Positions 52,685-61,057 of a DNA stretch of 64,000 nt are shown here, piece by piece. This stretch comes from Rhizophagus prolifer (Eukaryota; Glomeromycota; Glomeromycetes; Glomerales; Glomeraceae): positions 1 through 64,000 of the forward strand of contig NQWY01000012.1 of assembly GCA_019425655.1 (NCBI GenBank). The letters are read 5' to 3'. The position numbers were made by a program, and so were the translations under genes. The notes beneath the pieces were generated by a model. The model did no database searches, was not told the DNA's origin, and saw only the letters and a program-made list of their open reading frames with translations. The stretch's first letter is position 1, and each line of letters opens with the position of its first letter.

Positions 52685-53956
52685 ATGGACATTTTTGAAA
52701 GAATAAAACAAAATCCAGGTCCGCTGGGACAATTTGCAGATTATGGTGAAGGATACTATATTTTCCCAAGATTAGAAGGACCAATTGGACCGAGAATGAA
52801 GTTTCAGGGGAAAGAGGTTATTTTTTGGAGTGCTAATGATTATTTGGGTATGTGTAATCATCCCGAAGTTTTGGAAGCTGATGCCAAAGCCGCTGCAGAG
52901 TTTGGAATGTTTTATCCGATGGGAGCCAGAGCAATGTCCGGAGAAACTGAACAGCATTTGCAATTGGAAAGAGAATTGGCGGATTTCGTTAAGAAAGACT
53001 CTGCTTATCTTTTGAATTTCGGTTACCAGGGAATGGTTTCTACGATTGACGCTTTGGTCTCAAGAAATGACGTGATTGTTTATGATGTAGACTCTCACGC
53101 TTGTATCGTGGACGGTGTCAGACTGCACGCTGGAAAACGTTTCACTTACAGACACAATGATATCGAAAGTTTTGAAAAGAACTTAATCAGAGCTCAAAAG
53201 GTCACTGAAGAAACAGGCGGCGGAATTTTAGTAATTACCGAAGGTGTTTTCGGAATGCGAGGACAACAAGGTAAACTGAAAGAGATCTGCGCGCTTAAAG
53301 ACAAATATAAATTCAGAATCCTGGTTGACGATGCTCACGGATTTGGAACATTGGGAGAAACCGGAGCCGGAGCTGGAGAAGAGCAAGGCTGCCAGGATCA
53401 GATTGATGTTTATTTCTCTACGTTTGCTAAGTCTATGGCTGGTTTCGGAGCATTCTTAGCTGGAGACAAAGAGATTATCCGTTATTTGAAATTCAACCTG
53501 AGATCTCAGATTTTTGCTAAATCTCTGACAATGCCAATGGTAATCGGAGGTTTGAAAAGATTGGAACTGTTGAGAACAAGACCGGAAATCAAGGCTAAGC
53601 TTTGGGAAAATGTTGAAAAACTTCAAGGTGGATTGAAAAAAATCGGATATAATCTTGGTGACACCAACACTTGTGTAACGCCGGTTTTTATCCAGGGAAC
53701 ACCTGTTGAAGCGACTTTATTAGTTAAAGAATTAAGAGAAGATTACGGAATTTTCACATCTGTTGTGGTTTATCCGGTAATTCCAAAAGGAATGATTCTT
53801 CTTAGATTAATTCCAACCGCTTCTCATACCGATGCTGAAATCAACGAAACCCTTGCAGCTTTCGAATCGATTTACAACAAATTAGCAAGCGGTTATTACA
53901 AAGAAGCTGAAGCTAAATTATTGAAAGAGCAAAACTTAGAATTTAAGCCAATTTAA
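52685..53956 (+). CDS. alpha-oxoamine synthase (SPT/KBL-like), candidate serine or cysteate acyltransferase
   Basis: A 423-residue PLP enzyme of the family that condenses an amino acid with an acyl thioester and releases CO2. Motifs: WSANDYLGMCNHPEV, PMGARAMSGETEQHLQLE, NFGYQGMVSTIDAL, VDDAHGFGTLGETGAG (PLP aspartate) and YFSTFAKSMAGFGAF with the lysine K249. FSTFAKSM is closer to serine palmitoyltransferase than to 8-amino-7-oxononanoate synthase or 2-amino-3-ketobutyrate ligase. In Bacteroidota such enzymes make sphingoid or capnine-type bases. Next to a cysteine-synthase-like gene, a role in capnine synthesis is the best guess. Confidence 0.82.
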   Translation: MDIFERIKQNPGPLGQFADYGEGYYIFPRLEGPIGPRMKFQGKEVIFWSANDYLGMCNHPEVLEADAKAAAEFGMFYPMGARAMSGETEQHLQLERELADFVKKDSAYLLNFGYQGMVSTIDALVSRNDVIVYDVDSHACIVDGVRLHAGKRFTYRHNDIESFEKNLIRAQKVTEETGGGILVITEGVFGMRGQQGKLKEICALKDKYKFRILVDDAHGFGTLGETGAGAGEEQGCQDQIDVYFSTFAKSMAGFGAFLAGDKEIIRYLKFNLRSQIFAKSLTMPMVIGGLKRLELLRTRPEIKAKLWENVEKLQGGLKKIGYNLGDTNTCVTPVFIQGTPVEATLLVKELREDYGIFTSVVVYPVIPKGMILLRLIPTASHTDAEINETLAAFESIYNKLASGYYKEAEAKLLKEQNLEFKPI

Positions 53957-53977
53957 TGTGGTTTGAATTCTTATTAA

Positions 53978-54018
53978 ATAAAACGCCTAAACAAAATTGT
54001 TTAGGCGTTTTTATTTTA
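53978..54018. terminator. bidirectional terminator
   Basis: AAAACGCCTAAACAA / TTGTTTAGGCGTTTT, a 15-bp stem with a 2-base loop and T-rich flanks on both strands. It separates the SPT-like gene from the convergent serine hydrolase. Confidence 0.88.
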
Positions 54019-54032
54019 TCAAATCAACTTTT

Positions 54033-55568
54033 CTAATTAATCTTCTTCAAATCCAAATCCTCAAAATCAAAACTAAAATCCGTCACATCAGAAATCGGTT
54101 TCATTTTCGCAGAAACCGCTTTTCCGTTTTCATCAAAATTCAAAATAAAAAACGCATCGGCATCGTAACTTCTGTCATCCCATTTCGCCACAAAAGAATT
54201 CGCAGAATAGGGAATCAAATCACCTTTAAGTCTTGGAGAAGATTTAGAAATAATTCTATAGCCTTTGCCTTGTTTAGAAACCTCAACAATCCCGAACCAA
54301 TCATCTTTGTACCAGCCGATAAATTGGTCGTCTTTCAAATCAGATTTGAACTTCGAAGCTTTATCATAAACATCTTTCTTCTGCTTGGCAAAAGTCTCTT
54401 CATTCTTCTTATTTCTGTCGCCATAAAGCTTCAGCCAATCACGGTTTTCAAAACCTAGATATGCATCCTTCACAGAATTGGTAATCGTCGAGAAAGCTGC
54501 GCCAGATTGTTGATTCGTCAAAACTACAATTCCCAGTTTCAAATCCGGAATCAATGTAAAATGGGTTACCGTTCCTATCAAACCTCCGGAATGCTGAACC
54601 TGCAAATGACCTTTAACATCGCTCAAAAACCAGCCCAATCCATACCCATAAAAATGCGTATCATAAGGCGAAGTCAATCCAACTTTATCCGGAATCTGAA
54701 GACTCCACAATTCGTGAGCATTTTTTTCAGAAACCAAACGTTTCCCGTCTTTGGTCACAAATCCATTCAGAAGAAAATTGGCCCAAGTCGTCATATCTTG
54801 GATGTTACTCATAATGCCACCTGCAGCGTTCGCCGTTTCGTTCCAGTCGTGTGGAACAGCAATCGCTTTCCCATCAACCGGAGCGTGCGCATCAATGATA
54901 TTCTGAGAATTTTTCGCTCTATTATAAGAACCGAAACTCGCTGTCATCCCGACAGGTTTCATAATTCTCTGCTCGATAAAATCTGCCCATTGCAAACCGG
55001 AAACTCTATGAATCACTTCTCCGGCAACAATGAACATGATATTATTATAATCCAAAGTTGTTCTGAAAGGATTTTCCGGCTTGAGGAATCTTACATTATG
55101 AACAATATCATTCACTGTCAAATTACCACCTTCCGGAAAAAACATTAGATCGCCTTGTCCCAATCCCAATCCTGCTCTATGCGTAATCAAATCTTTTATC
55201 GTTACATTTTGAGAAACGTAAGGGTCAGCCATCTGGAATTCCGGTATGTATTTGGTCACTTTATCATCCCAATTGAGTTTGCCTTCGTCTGCTAAAATGG
55301 CAAGAGCTGTACAGGTAAAACCTTTACTGTTAGAAGCAATACCAACCAGGGTATTGGCGTCCATCGGCTGATTATTGTTGAGCGAGCGAACACCAAAACC
55401 TTTCGCATAAATTAGTTTTCCATCTTTCACAACGCCAACAGACATTCCCGGAACATCAAAAGTTTTAAGAGAATTTTGAATAAGTTCATCCAGTTTTTTT
55501 TCCTCAATCTGAGCATTGATAAAGACAAAAGAGAAAAGTAAAAAGAAAAAAGATATTGATTTATACAT
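54033..55568 (-). CDS. serine hydrolase (class C beta-lactamase-like, DUF3471 C-terminus)
   Basis: A 511-residue secreted hydrolase. ATG 55568 gives the signal peptide (MYKSISFFFLLFSFVFINAQ); the TTG six codons upstream is rejected. The catalytic set is SNSKGF (serine and lysine, S-x-x-K), YNN (Tyr motif) and HSGGLIG in the KTG position. The C-terminal 120 residues match DUF3471, common after this domain in Bacteroidota. These are mostly esterases or D-aminopeptidases, not true beta-lactamases. The function is undecided. Confidence 0.86.
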   Translation of the reverse strand: MYKSISFFFLLFSFVFINAQIEEKKLDELIQNSLKTFDVPGMSVGVVKDGKLIYAKGFGVRSLNNNQPMDANTLVGIASNSKGFTCTALAILADEGKLNWDDKVTKYIPEFQMADPYVSQNVTIKDLITHRAGLGLGQGDLMFFPEGGNLTVNDIVHNVRFLKPENPFRTTLDYNNIMFIVAGEVIHRVSGLQWADFIEQRIMKPVGMTASFGSYNRAKNSQNIIDAHAPVDGKAIAVPHDWNETANAAGGIMSNIQDMTTWANFLLNGFVTKDGKRLVSEKNAHELWSLQIPDKVGLTSPYDTHFYGYGLGWFLSDVKGHLQVQHSGGLIGTVTHFTLIPDLKLGIVVLTNQQSGAAFSTITNSVKDAYLGFENRDWLKLYGDRNKKNEETFAKQKKDVYDKASKFKSDLKDDQFIGWYKDDWFGIVEVSKQGKGYRIISKSSPRLKGDLIPYSANSFVAKWDDRSYDADAFFILNFDENGKAVSAKMKPISDVTDFSFDFEDLDLKKIN

Positions 55569-55678
55569 TTTAAAAAAGCTTTGCACGAAGATAAGAAATT
55601 GTTAATTCTAATCCTTAATCATATTCACAGTTGATTAAACAATATTTCAAACCAGATATCATTGTTAAATTTTAAACT

Positions 55679-55887
55679 TTGACTGATAATCTACTTAAGA
55701 TCTTTGATTATCTACTTATTACCTTTGACTGTCTACTGAACTCGTCTGAATGCTCACTAAAGACCCCTGACTATCTACTCAAGTCTTCTGACTACTTACT
55801 TAACTCTTCTGAATGCTTATTGAAGACCTCTGACTGTCTACTCAACTCTTTCTTTTGTTTACTTTACTCTTCCTTTTACCTATTTTA
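55679..55887. repeat. 21-bp tandem repeat array, about ten degenerate units
   Basis: Unit consensus TCTTCTGACTATCTACTTAAC, ten copies in a row with substitutions but no length changes for about nine units. Because 21 is a multiple of three, one frame stays open through the array, giving a seven-residue pattern like DYLLKSS, but there is no ATG and no ribosome-binding context. Located between two divergently transcribed genes (55568 minus, 55947 plus). Strand-biased: pyrimidine-rich on the plus strand. The rest of the 378-base gap has no gene. Confidence 0.85.
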
Positions 55888-55946
55888 GGGAAATTTTAAT
55901 AACCGGTAAAAAAAATTACCTTTACATTCAATTTTAAAAATATAAG

Positions 55947-56495
55947 ATGTCATACTGCCAAGCCATAGAAACAATGCAGCCCGAAGACCGGAAAGCGTTG
56001 CACAAAAACTACCACGATAATCATTATGGTTTTCCGATTCACAATGATGATGAATTGTTTGGAAGACTCATAATGGAAATCAATCAGGCTGGATTGAGTT
56101 GGGAAACGATTCTCAAAAAGGAAGATTCTTTCCGAAAAGCCTACAGCAATTTCAGTATCGAGAAAATTGCCGCTTACACAGAAAAAGACCGGGAGAGATT
56201 ATTGGCTGACCCGGGAATCATCAGAAACAAACTCAAAGTCAATGCAGCCATAGAAAACGCCAAAACCATTTTGGAACTCAAAAAGGAATTTGGCTCATTC
56301 GAAAAATGGCTGGAACATCATCATCCGAAAACAAAGGAAGAATGGGTAAAACTGTTCAAAAAAACCTTTAGATTCACAGGCGGCGAAATCGTCGGTGAGT
56401 TTCTGATGAGTATTGGTTTTCTGAAAGGCGCACATTCCGACGATTGCAAAATCAATGAAAAGATTTTTGCTGCGAATCCGAAGTGGAAAGAATAA
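55947..56495 (+). CDS. tag: DNA-3-methyladenine glycosylase I
   Basis: Base-excision repair enzyme removing 3-methyladenine. 182 residues. The zinc snap is visible: C4 near the N-terminus, histidine in NYHDNHYG, and H and C in GAHSDDC near the end. The substrate pocket has the usual EINQAGLSWETILKK, and TFRFTGGEIVGEFLMSIGF lies in the C-terminal helical region. Family length is about 185. The upstream region holds the 21-bp repeat array, so expression could depend on it. Confidence 0.93.
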   Translation: MSYCQAIETMQPEDRKALHKNYHDNHYGFPIHNDDELFGRLIMEINQAGLSWETILKKEDSFRKAYSNFSIEKIAAYTEKDRERLLADPGIIRNKLKVNAAIENAKTILELKKEFGSFEKWLEHHHPKTKEEWVKLFKKTFRFTGGEIVGEFLMSIGFLKGAHSDDCKINEKIFAANPKWKE

Positions 56496-56652
56496 ACCAC
56501 AAAAGTCACAAAAGAAAGTGGTGAAAAATTCAATGAAATATTTTGAGCATTTAGTTTGTCATTCCGTAGGAATCTAAGCAAACTCTGTAGGGATTCCTAC
56601 GGAATGACAAAATTGTGTTTTTGATTTTCAAACTTTTGTGCCTTTGTGGTTA
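56495..56652. repeat. CACAAAG-type repeat carrying a nested GTCATTC hairpin
   Basis: Outer ends ACCACAAAAGTCACAAAAG and CTTTTGTGCCTTTGTGGTTAA face outward as in the other copies. Within it, GTCATTCCGTAGGAATC (from 56559) and GGATTCCTACGGAATGAC (to 56607) form an inverted repeat, the same GTCATTC/GAATGAC ends as the element inside the macroglobulin gene. Confidence 0.6.
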
Positions 56653-56674
56653 ATAAAAATTAGCCTTAAATTTG
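56643..56674 (+). promoter_or_regulatory. promoter of the fused UMP synthase gene
   Basis: TTTG (56643-56646), 20 bases, then TAAATTTG (56667-56674): a full match to the Bacteroidota -33/-7 layout, 20 bases before the ATG. The TTTG falls inside the right arm of the upstream repeat, so the repeat supplies part of the promoter. Confidence 0.7.
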
Positions 56675-56694
56675 TCGAAATCTAAAGAAAGTCA

Positions 56695-58053
56695 ATGGAA
56701 AGTAAAAAAGAATTCTTCCTCGAGTGTTACAAACTCGGGATCATCAAGTTTGGGCGTTTTACACTGAAAAGCGGAATAGAAAGTCCGTTTTATGTGGATT
56801 TGCGGCCACTCGCTTCTGATCCGAAAATCCTGAAAAAACTAGCTAATTATCTCTTGGAAATGTTGCCGCTGGATAATTTTGATATCATCTGTGGTGTTCC
56901 TTACGCCGCGCTTCCAATGGCGACAGCAATGTCGCTGGAAAGTTATCTCCCATTAATTATTAAGAGAAAAGAAGCCAAAGCTTACGGAACAAAAAAACTG
57001 ATTGAGGGAATCTACGAGAAAGGACAAAACTGTCTATTGGTAGAAGATGTCATCACCTCCGGAAAATCTTTGGTAGAAACCATTGATGAGGTTGAAAATG
57101 AAGGCATCAAGGTTTCTGACATTGTTGTAGTTCTTGATAGACAGCAAGGCGGAAAAGAAAAACTAGAAGCTAAAGGTTACAAAGTTCATTCGCTTTTCAA
57201 TATCTCTGAGGTTGTGGAAATCCTGAGAGAAGTTAATTACATCGATGATGAGGAAGTATCGAGAATCAGAGATTTTGTGAACGGAAACCAAGTGGTTTTT
57301 GAAGAGAAAAAACGTCTGTCTTACGAACAAAAACTGGAAGTAGCGGAACATTCTTTTGCTAAGAAAATCCTTGAAATCGCTATTGAAAAAAGATCAAACT
57401 TAATTGCATCGGCAGATTTTATTACCACAAAAGAATTATTGGATTTCGCTGACATTGTTGGTCCTCACATTGTGGCTCTTAAAACTCATATCGATATTCT
57501 GAACGATTTTGATGCTGACGAAACCATTCTTCCGCTCAAAGATTTAGCAACGAAACATAATTTCCTTTTGATGGAAGACCGGAAATTTGCTGATATCGGG
57601 AACACTCAGGAACTGCAGTTTTCTTACGGAACTTATAAGATTTCCAACTGGGCAGATCTGGTAACATCTCACGTGATCGGCGGAAGCAAAAGCTTAGATT
57701 GCTTTATTAATGTTGGTGTGGTTGCGATTTTAGGAATGTCTTCTCAAGGCACTTTAACCGATGCTCATTATCGTGAAGAAGCTTTGAAAATCATAGAGAA
57801 TCATCCAAGTATAATCGGCTGTGTAGCACAAAATCAAGTTTCTGACCAAATCTTATTGTTTACACCAGGTGTGAATTTGGGTGCAAGTGGCGATGACAAA
57901 GGCCAGCAATACAATTCTCCGGAACATGTGATTAAAAATTACGGTACCGATTTCATCATCGTTGGACGCGGCATCTATAAAGCAGACGAGCCGGAACAAG
58001 AAGCTTTACGTTACAAAAACGAAGGCTGGAAAGCTTATCAGGATTCTTTGTAA
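56695..58053 (+). CDS. pyrEF: bifunctional orotate phosphoribosyltransferase / OMP decarboxylase (fused UMP synthase)
   Basis: Converts orotate to UMP in two steps in one 452-residue chain. OPRT domain (1-200): SPFYVDLRPLASDP and the PRPP loop LLVEDVITSGKSLVET. ODC domain (from about 215): ALKTHIDILNDF, LLMEDRKFADIGNTQE (D295 and K297), and FTPGVNLGASGDDKGQQYNSP ending VGRGIYKA. The order OPRT then ODC and the residue-level look of the ODC half are like eukaryotic UMP synthase, unlike the separate pyrE and pyrF of many bacteria. A proper promoter precedes it. Confidence 0.92.
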   Translation: MESKKEFFLECYKLGIIKFGRFTLKSGIESPFYVDLRPLASDPKILKKLANYLLEMLPLDNFDIICGVPYAALPMATAMSLESYLPLIIKRKEAKAYGTKKLIEGIYEKGQNCLLVEDVITSGKSLVETIDEVENEGIKVSDIVVVLDRQQGGKEKLEAKGYKVHSLFNISEVVEILREVNYIDDEEVSRIRDFVNGNQVVFEEKKRLSYEQKLEVAEHSFAKKILEIAIEKRSNLIASADFITTKELLDFADIVGPHIVALKTHIDILNDFDADETILPLKDLATKHNFLLMEDRKFADIGNTQELQFSYGTYKISNWADLVTSHVIGGSKSLDCFINVGVVAILGMSSQGTLTDAHYREEALKIIENHPSIIGCVAQNQVSDQILLFTPGVNLGASGDDKGQQYNSPEHVIKNYGTDFIIVGRGIYKADEPEQEALRYKNEGWKAYQDSL

Positions 58054-58115
58054 TTTTAACAATATAACATCTCGCTTCATCAGAAAAAAGTAGTAGTTTT
58101 AGTTACTTATATTTT

Positions 58116-60935
58116 TTGATGAAGCAATTTCTTTTATGTTTGGTCTTATTTTTTCCTTTTTTCTGGGCAAAGTCTCAGCAAGACAGCATTTTGTTGAATG
58201 TAAAACTGAATGATGATCAAAAATCGATTTCTGTAGAACAGACTTTGATTTATCATAATCCGCATCAGAAATCCATCAATCAAATCAAGCTGCTGAATTG
58301 GGTTTCGGCTTACCAAAATCGCAAAACACCACTTCTCAAAAGAAAAGTTGAAGACAGGAAAAAAGATTTGTATTTTGCTAAAGATGATAAACTGGGGAAA
58401 TTAGAAAATCTCCAATATTCTTATGGGAATATCTCCTCAGAAATCCTTAATAAAACTCAGGAAAACATTTTTATTCCGCTTGGGCAGCCTTTGGAATCTG
58501 GAAAGAGTATTAGACTTAATCTGAAATATCAAATTCAGTTGCCTGACGCCCGTTTTACAGGTTATGGTGTGGACGCCAATCGCATTCTTTTAAAATATTT
58601 TTTCCTGGTTCCGGAAACTTATGAAAATGAAAATCAAAGTAACGTTTCATATAGAGATACGGAAGAAACTGCCAACGCCGGCTCATTTTGGAATGTGAAT
58701 TTTGAAATTCCAAACAGTTGGAAAATTTATTCTAACCTTAATCAAAAATCAGATTCCAAATTTGAAGGAACTTCGATCAATGACCCAGAATTTCAATTGT
58801 CCAGAGAGATTTATCCCGAATTTTTATTAGATGTTGACGGTCAGAAAATCAATATCCAACTAGGTTATCAGATCACTGAATATCAAAGACAGGTTTTAAG
58901 TTTTCTTTTGCCGACACAACTCAAATTCATAAAGGCAAGAGTTGGAAATCTTCGTGACAAATTGTTCATTACTCAAAAATTCCTGAATAAGGAAGAATTT
59001 ATCGGTATTGATGACATCAAATTCTGGAAATTCAAATTCCAGATGTTTACGGATTATGAAAAGACGGATCTAGATTACTTCAGTGCGGTCTCAAAGAAAA
59101 TAATGGACGAATATTTCATTACTAATAAAACGGAAGAACACTGGCTGAAAAACGGCTTGAAATCCTACCTCGAAATCCAATATCTGAAAAATTTCTACCC
59201 CAATCATAAGCTTCTTGGGAATCTTCCCGATAATGCAAAGATTTTCGGAATCAAACCTTTGAAATTATTTCATGCCTCCAAGCTGAAGCTTTCCGAGCGT
59301 TACGGACTGGCTTATCATTATATCTATACGCAGAATCTCGACCAGAAAATAACAACGCCTTATTATCTGTTGAGCAATTTTAATACAACTGCAATAAGTC
59401 AATTTGAAATGGGAAGTCTTTTGAATTATATTTCGGAATACCAAGGGCAGAATTCGTTTGATTTTTTCCTGAAAAATTATCTGTCTTCTAATTATAAAAC
59501 CAAAACAACAGGTAAAGATTTCCTCAATAATATTGAAAAATTCACTTCCGGAAAATCAGTCTTTCTGAGTCCGATGATGGATGAGAAGCACAGGATTAAT
59601 TTTAATTTGAAAAATATTAAAGAACAAAACGATCATTATCAGGTAAATATTAAAAATAGAAATGCTTCCAATATCCCTTTAAAAATTGAATCGGAAAATA
59701 AGAATGATGAGAAAACAACTTATTGGAAAGATGGCAGCTCCAAAGCAAAAGACTCGATTCTGATTCCAAAAGAAAATGTGGCAAAAATTGTTTTAAATGA
59801 TAATTACATTTTTCCTGAATCCAATTACAGAGACAATTATATCTATACAAAAGGCTTATTTTCCAACACAAAAAAAATAAAATTCAAGCTGATTAAAGAC
59901 ATTCAAAACCCTGAATACAATGAAATCTTTTTAACACCGAGATTAACATTCAATGCTTATGATAAGATTTTGGTTGGTCTCAATTTTAAGAATCAGGGGA
60001 TCTTTGACCAGAAATTTGATTATTCGTTCACACCGTATTACAGTACAGGAACAGGGAAATTGACGGGTTCGGGTGCACTTGGCTATTCGATTCTTCCACC
60101 GAACAGCTTTTTCAGGAGCTGGAATTTTGCAGTTTCAGGTTCCTATTTTCATTATAATACGGATTTGGCTTATAAAAAATTTGGAGCAGCAACGGCTCTC
60201 AATTTCAACAAAAATCCCAGAAGTGCCATCGGAAGAAGTTTATATTTCTCATATAACTATTATGAGCGGGAATTGACACCATTGATGATTGAGAATAACT
60301 TGTATTCCAAATATAACCTTTGGAATCTTGGTTATTCCTATTCCGATAACCGATTGATTCACGAAAAATACATCTCGGGCAATTTGCAATGGATGGAAGA
60401 TTTTCAGAAAATTTCTGCTGAAGCGTTTTACCGCTGGGAATTTGCTAAAGACAAAAAAATCAGCTTCCGTTGGTTTTCAGGCTATTTTTTGAGGAACGAC
60501 ACGAAGAATGCTTTGTTCAATTATGGGATATCCCGTGTTTCCAATTATTCTTTTTCTTATGGATTATTGGGGCAGAGTGCCACCTCGGGAATCCTATCTC
60601 AACAGTTTATTCTGGCAGAGGGCGGTTTCAAATCGATGTTTAATACTTCTGTGAATCAATTCATCACCAGTATTAATGTTGATTCTCATCTTTGGAAATG
60701 GTTCAACCTGTATGCTGATGCAGGGATTTATAAAAATAAGAGCAAAAGCACCGAATTCATTTGGGATTCCGGCGTAAAGGTAAAAGTGGTGCCAGATTTT
60801 TTGGAAATCTATTTTCCTGTAGCGTCCAGTTTAGGATTTGAGCCCTCATTCAAAGACTATGGTTACAGGATACGATATACCTTGGTTCTGAATCTTGGTG
60901 CTCTGATTAATAATCTTAGACGAGGAGTTTATTAA
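58116..60935 (+). CDS. M1-peptidase-like domain fused to an outer-membrane beta-barrel
   Basis: A 939-residue protein with a signal peptide ending AKSQ. The N-terminal half folds like the M1 aminopeptidase N-terminal saddle (HNPHQKSINQIKLLNW, FFLVPETYEN), then an M1-like helical part with EEHWLKNGLKSYLEIQYL in the place of the WLNEGFASYLE motif. No HExxH is seen anywhere, and the second zinc glutamate is replaced, so peptidase activity is unlikely. The C-terminal 330 residues are beta-barrel strands. Probably an outer-membrane anchored binding or processing protein; no operon partner. Confidence 0.65.
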   Translation: MMKQFLLCLVLFFPFFWAKSQQDSILLNVKLNDDQKSISVEQTLIYHNPHQKSINQIKLLNWVSAYQNRKTPLLKRKVEDRKKDLYFAKDDKLGKLENLQYSYGNISSEILNKTQENIFIPLGQPLESGKSIRLNLKYQIQLPDARFTGYGVDANRILLKYFFLVPETYENENQSNVSYRDTEETANAGSFWNVNFEIPNSWKIYSNLNQKSDSKFEGTSINDPEFQLSREIYPEFLLDVDGQKINIQLGYQITEYQRQVLSFLLPTQLKFIKARVGNLRDKLFITQKFLNKEEFIGIDDIKFWKFKFQMFTDYEKTDLDYFSAVSKKIMDEYFITNKTEEHWLKNGLKSYLEIQYLKNFYPNHKLLGNLPDNAKIFGIKPLKLFHASKLKLSERYGLAYHYIYTQNLDQKITTPYYLLSNFNTTAISQFEMGSLLNYISEYQGQNSFDFFLKNYLSSNYKTKTTGKDFLNNIEKFTSGKSVFLSPMMDEKHRINFNLKNIKEQNDHYQVNIKNRNASNIPLKIESENKNDEKTTYWKDGSSKAKDSILIPKENVAKIVLNDNYIFPESNYRDNYIYTKGLFSNTKKIKFKLIKDIQNPEYNEIFLTPRLTFNAYDKILVGLNFKNQGIFDQKFDYSFTPYYSTGTGKLTGSGALGYSILPPNSFFRSWNFAVSGSYFHYNTDLAYKKFGAATALNFNKNPRSAIGRSLYFSYNYYERELTPLMIENNLYSKYNLWNLGYSYSDNRLIHEKYISGNLQWMEDFQKISAEAFYRWEFAKDKKISFRWFSGYFLRNDTKNALFNYGISRVSNYSFSYGLLGQSATSGILSQQFILAEGGFKSMFNTSVNQFITSINVDSHLWKWFNLYADAGIYKNKSKSTEFIWDSGVKVKVVPDFLEIYFPVASSLGFEPSFKDYGYRIRYTLVLNLGALINNLRRGVY

Positions 60936-60942
60936 TAAAAAA

Positions 60943-60985
60943 ATCCTTCGACAAGCTCAGGATGACATTGCAAATACATTATGCC
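60943..60985. repeat. short dispersed repeat (CTTCGACAAGCTCAGGATGAC)
   Basis: ATCCTTCGACAAGCTCAGGA then TGACATTGCAAATAC is repeated nearly exactly at 63419-63456 and ends like the macroglobulin-internal segment at 12003-12028. Confidence 0.6.
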
Positions 60986-61008
60986 CCCCGAAAAACATAT
61001 ATAAAATA

Positions 61009-61042
61009 AAAAGGCCTCCAAAATTTGGAGGTCTTTCTATTT
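61009..61042 (-). terminator. terminator between convergent genes, mainly minus strand
   Basis: AAGGCCTCCAAA / TTTGGAGGTCTT stem (one wobble) followed on the minus strand by TTTTATTTT. Confidence 0.78.
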
Positions 61043-61057
61043 TATAAAAAACTATAA

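Noticed and set aside
54033-55568. True beta-lactamase (antibiotic resistance)
   Set aside because: The size, DUF3471 tail and HSGG instead of KTG fit esterase/peptidase-like serine hydrolases.
55679-55887. CRISPR array
   Set aside because: Units are directly adjacent without spacers, degenerate and only 21 bases long; no cas genes in the window.
55679-55888. Open frame of 69 codons over the 21-bp repeats as a coding gene
   Set aside because: It starts on TTG without upstream signals, and its openness follows from the 21-base period; residues are only a copy of the repeat.
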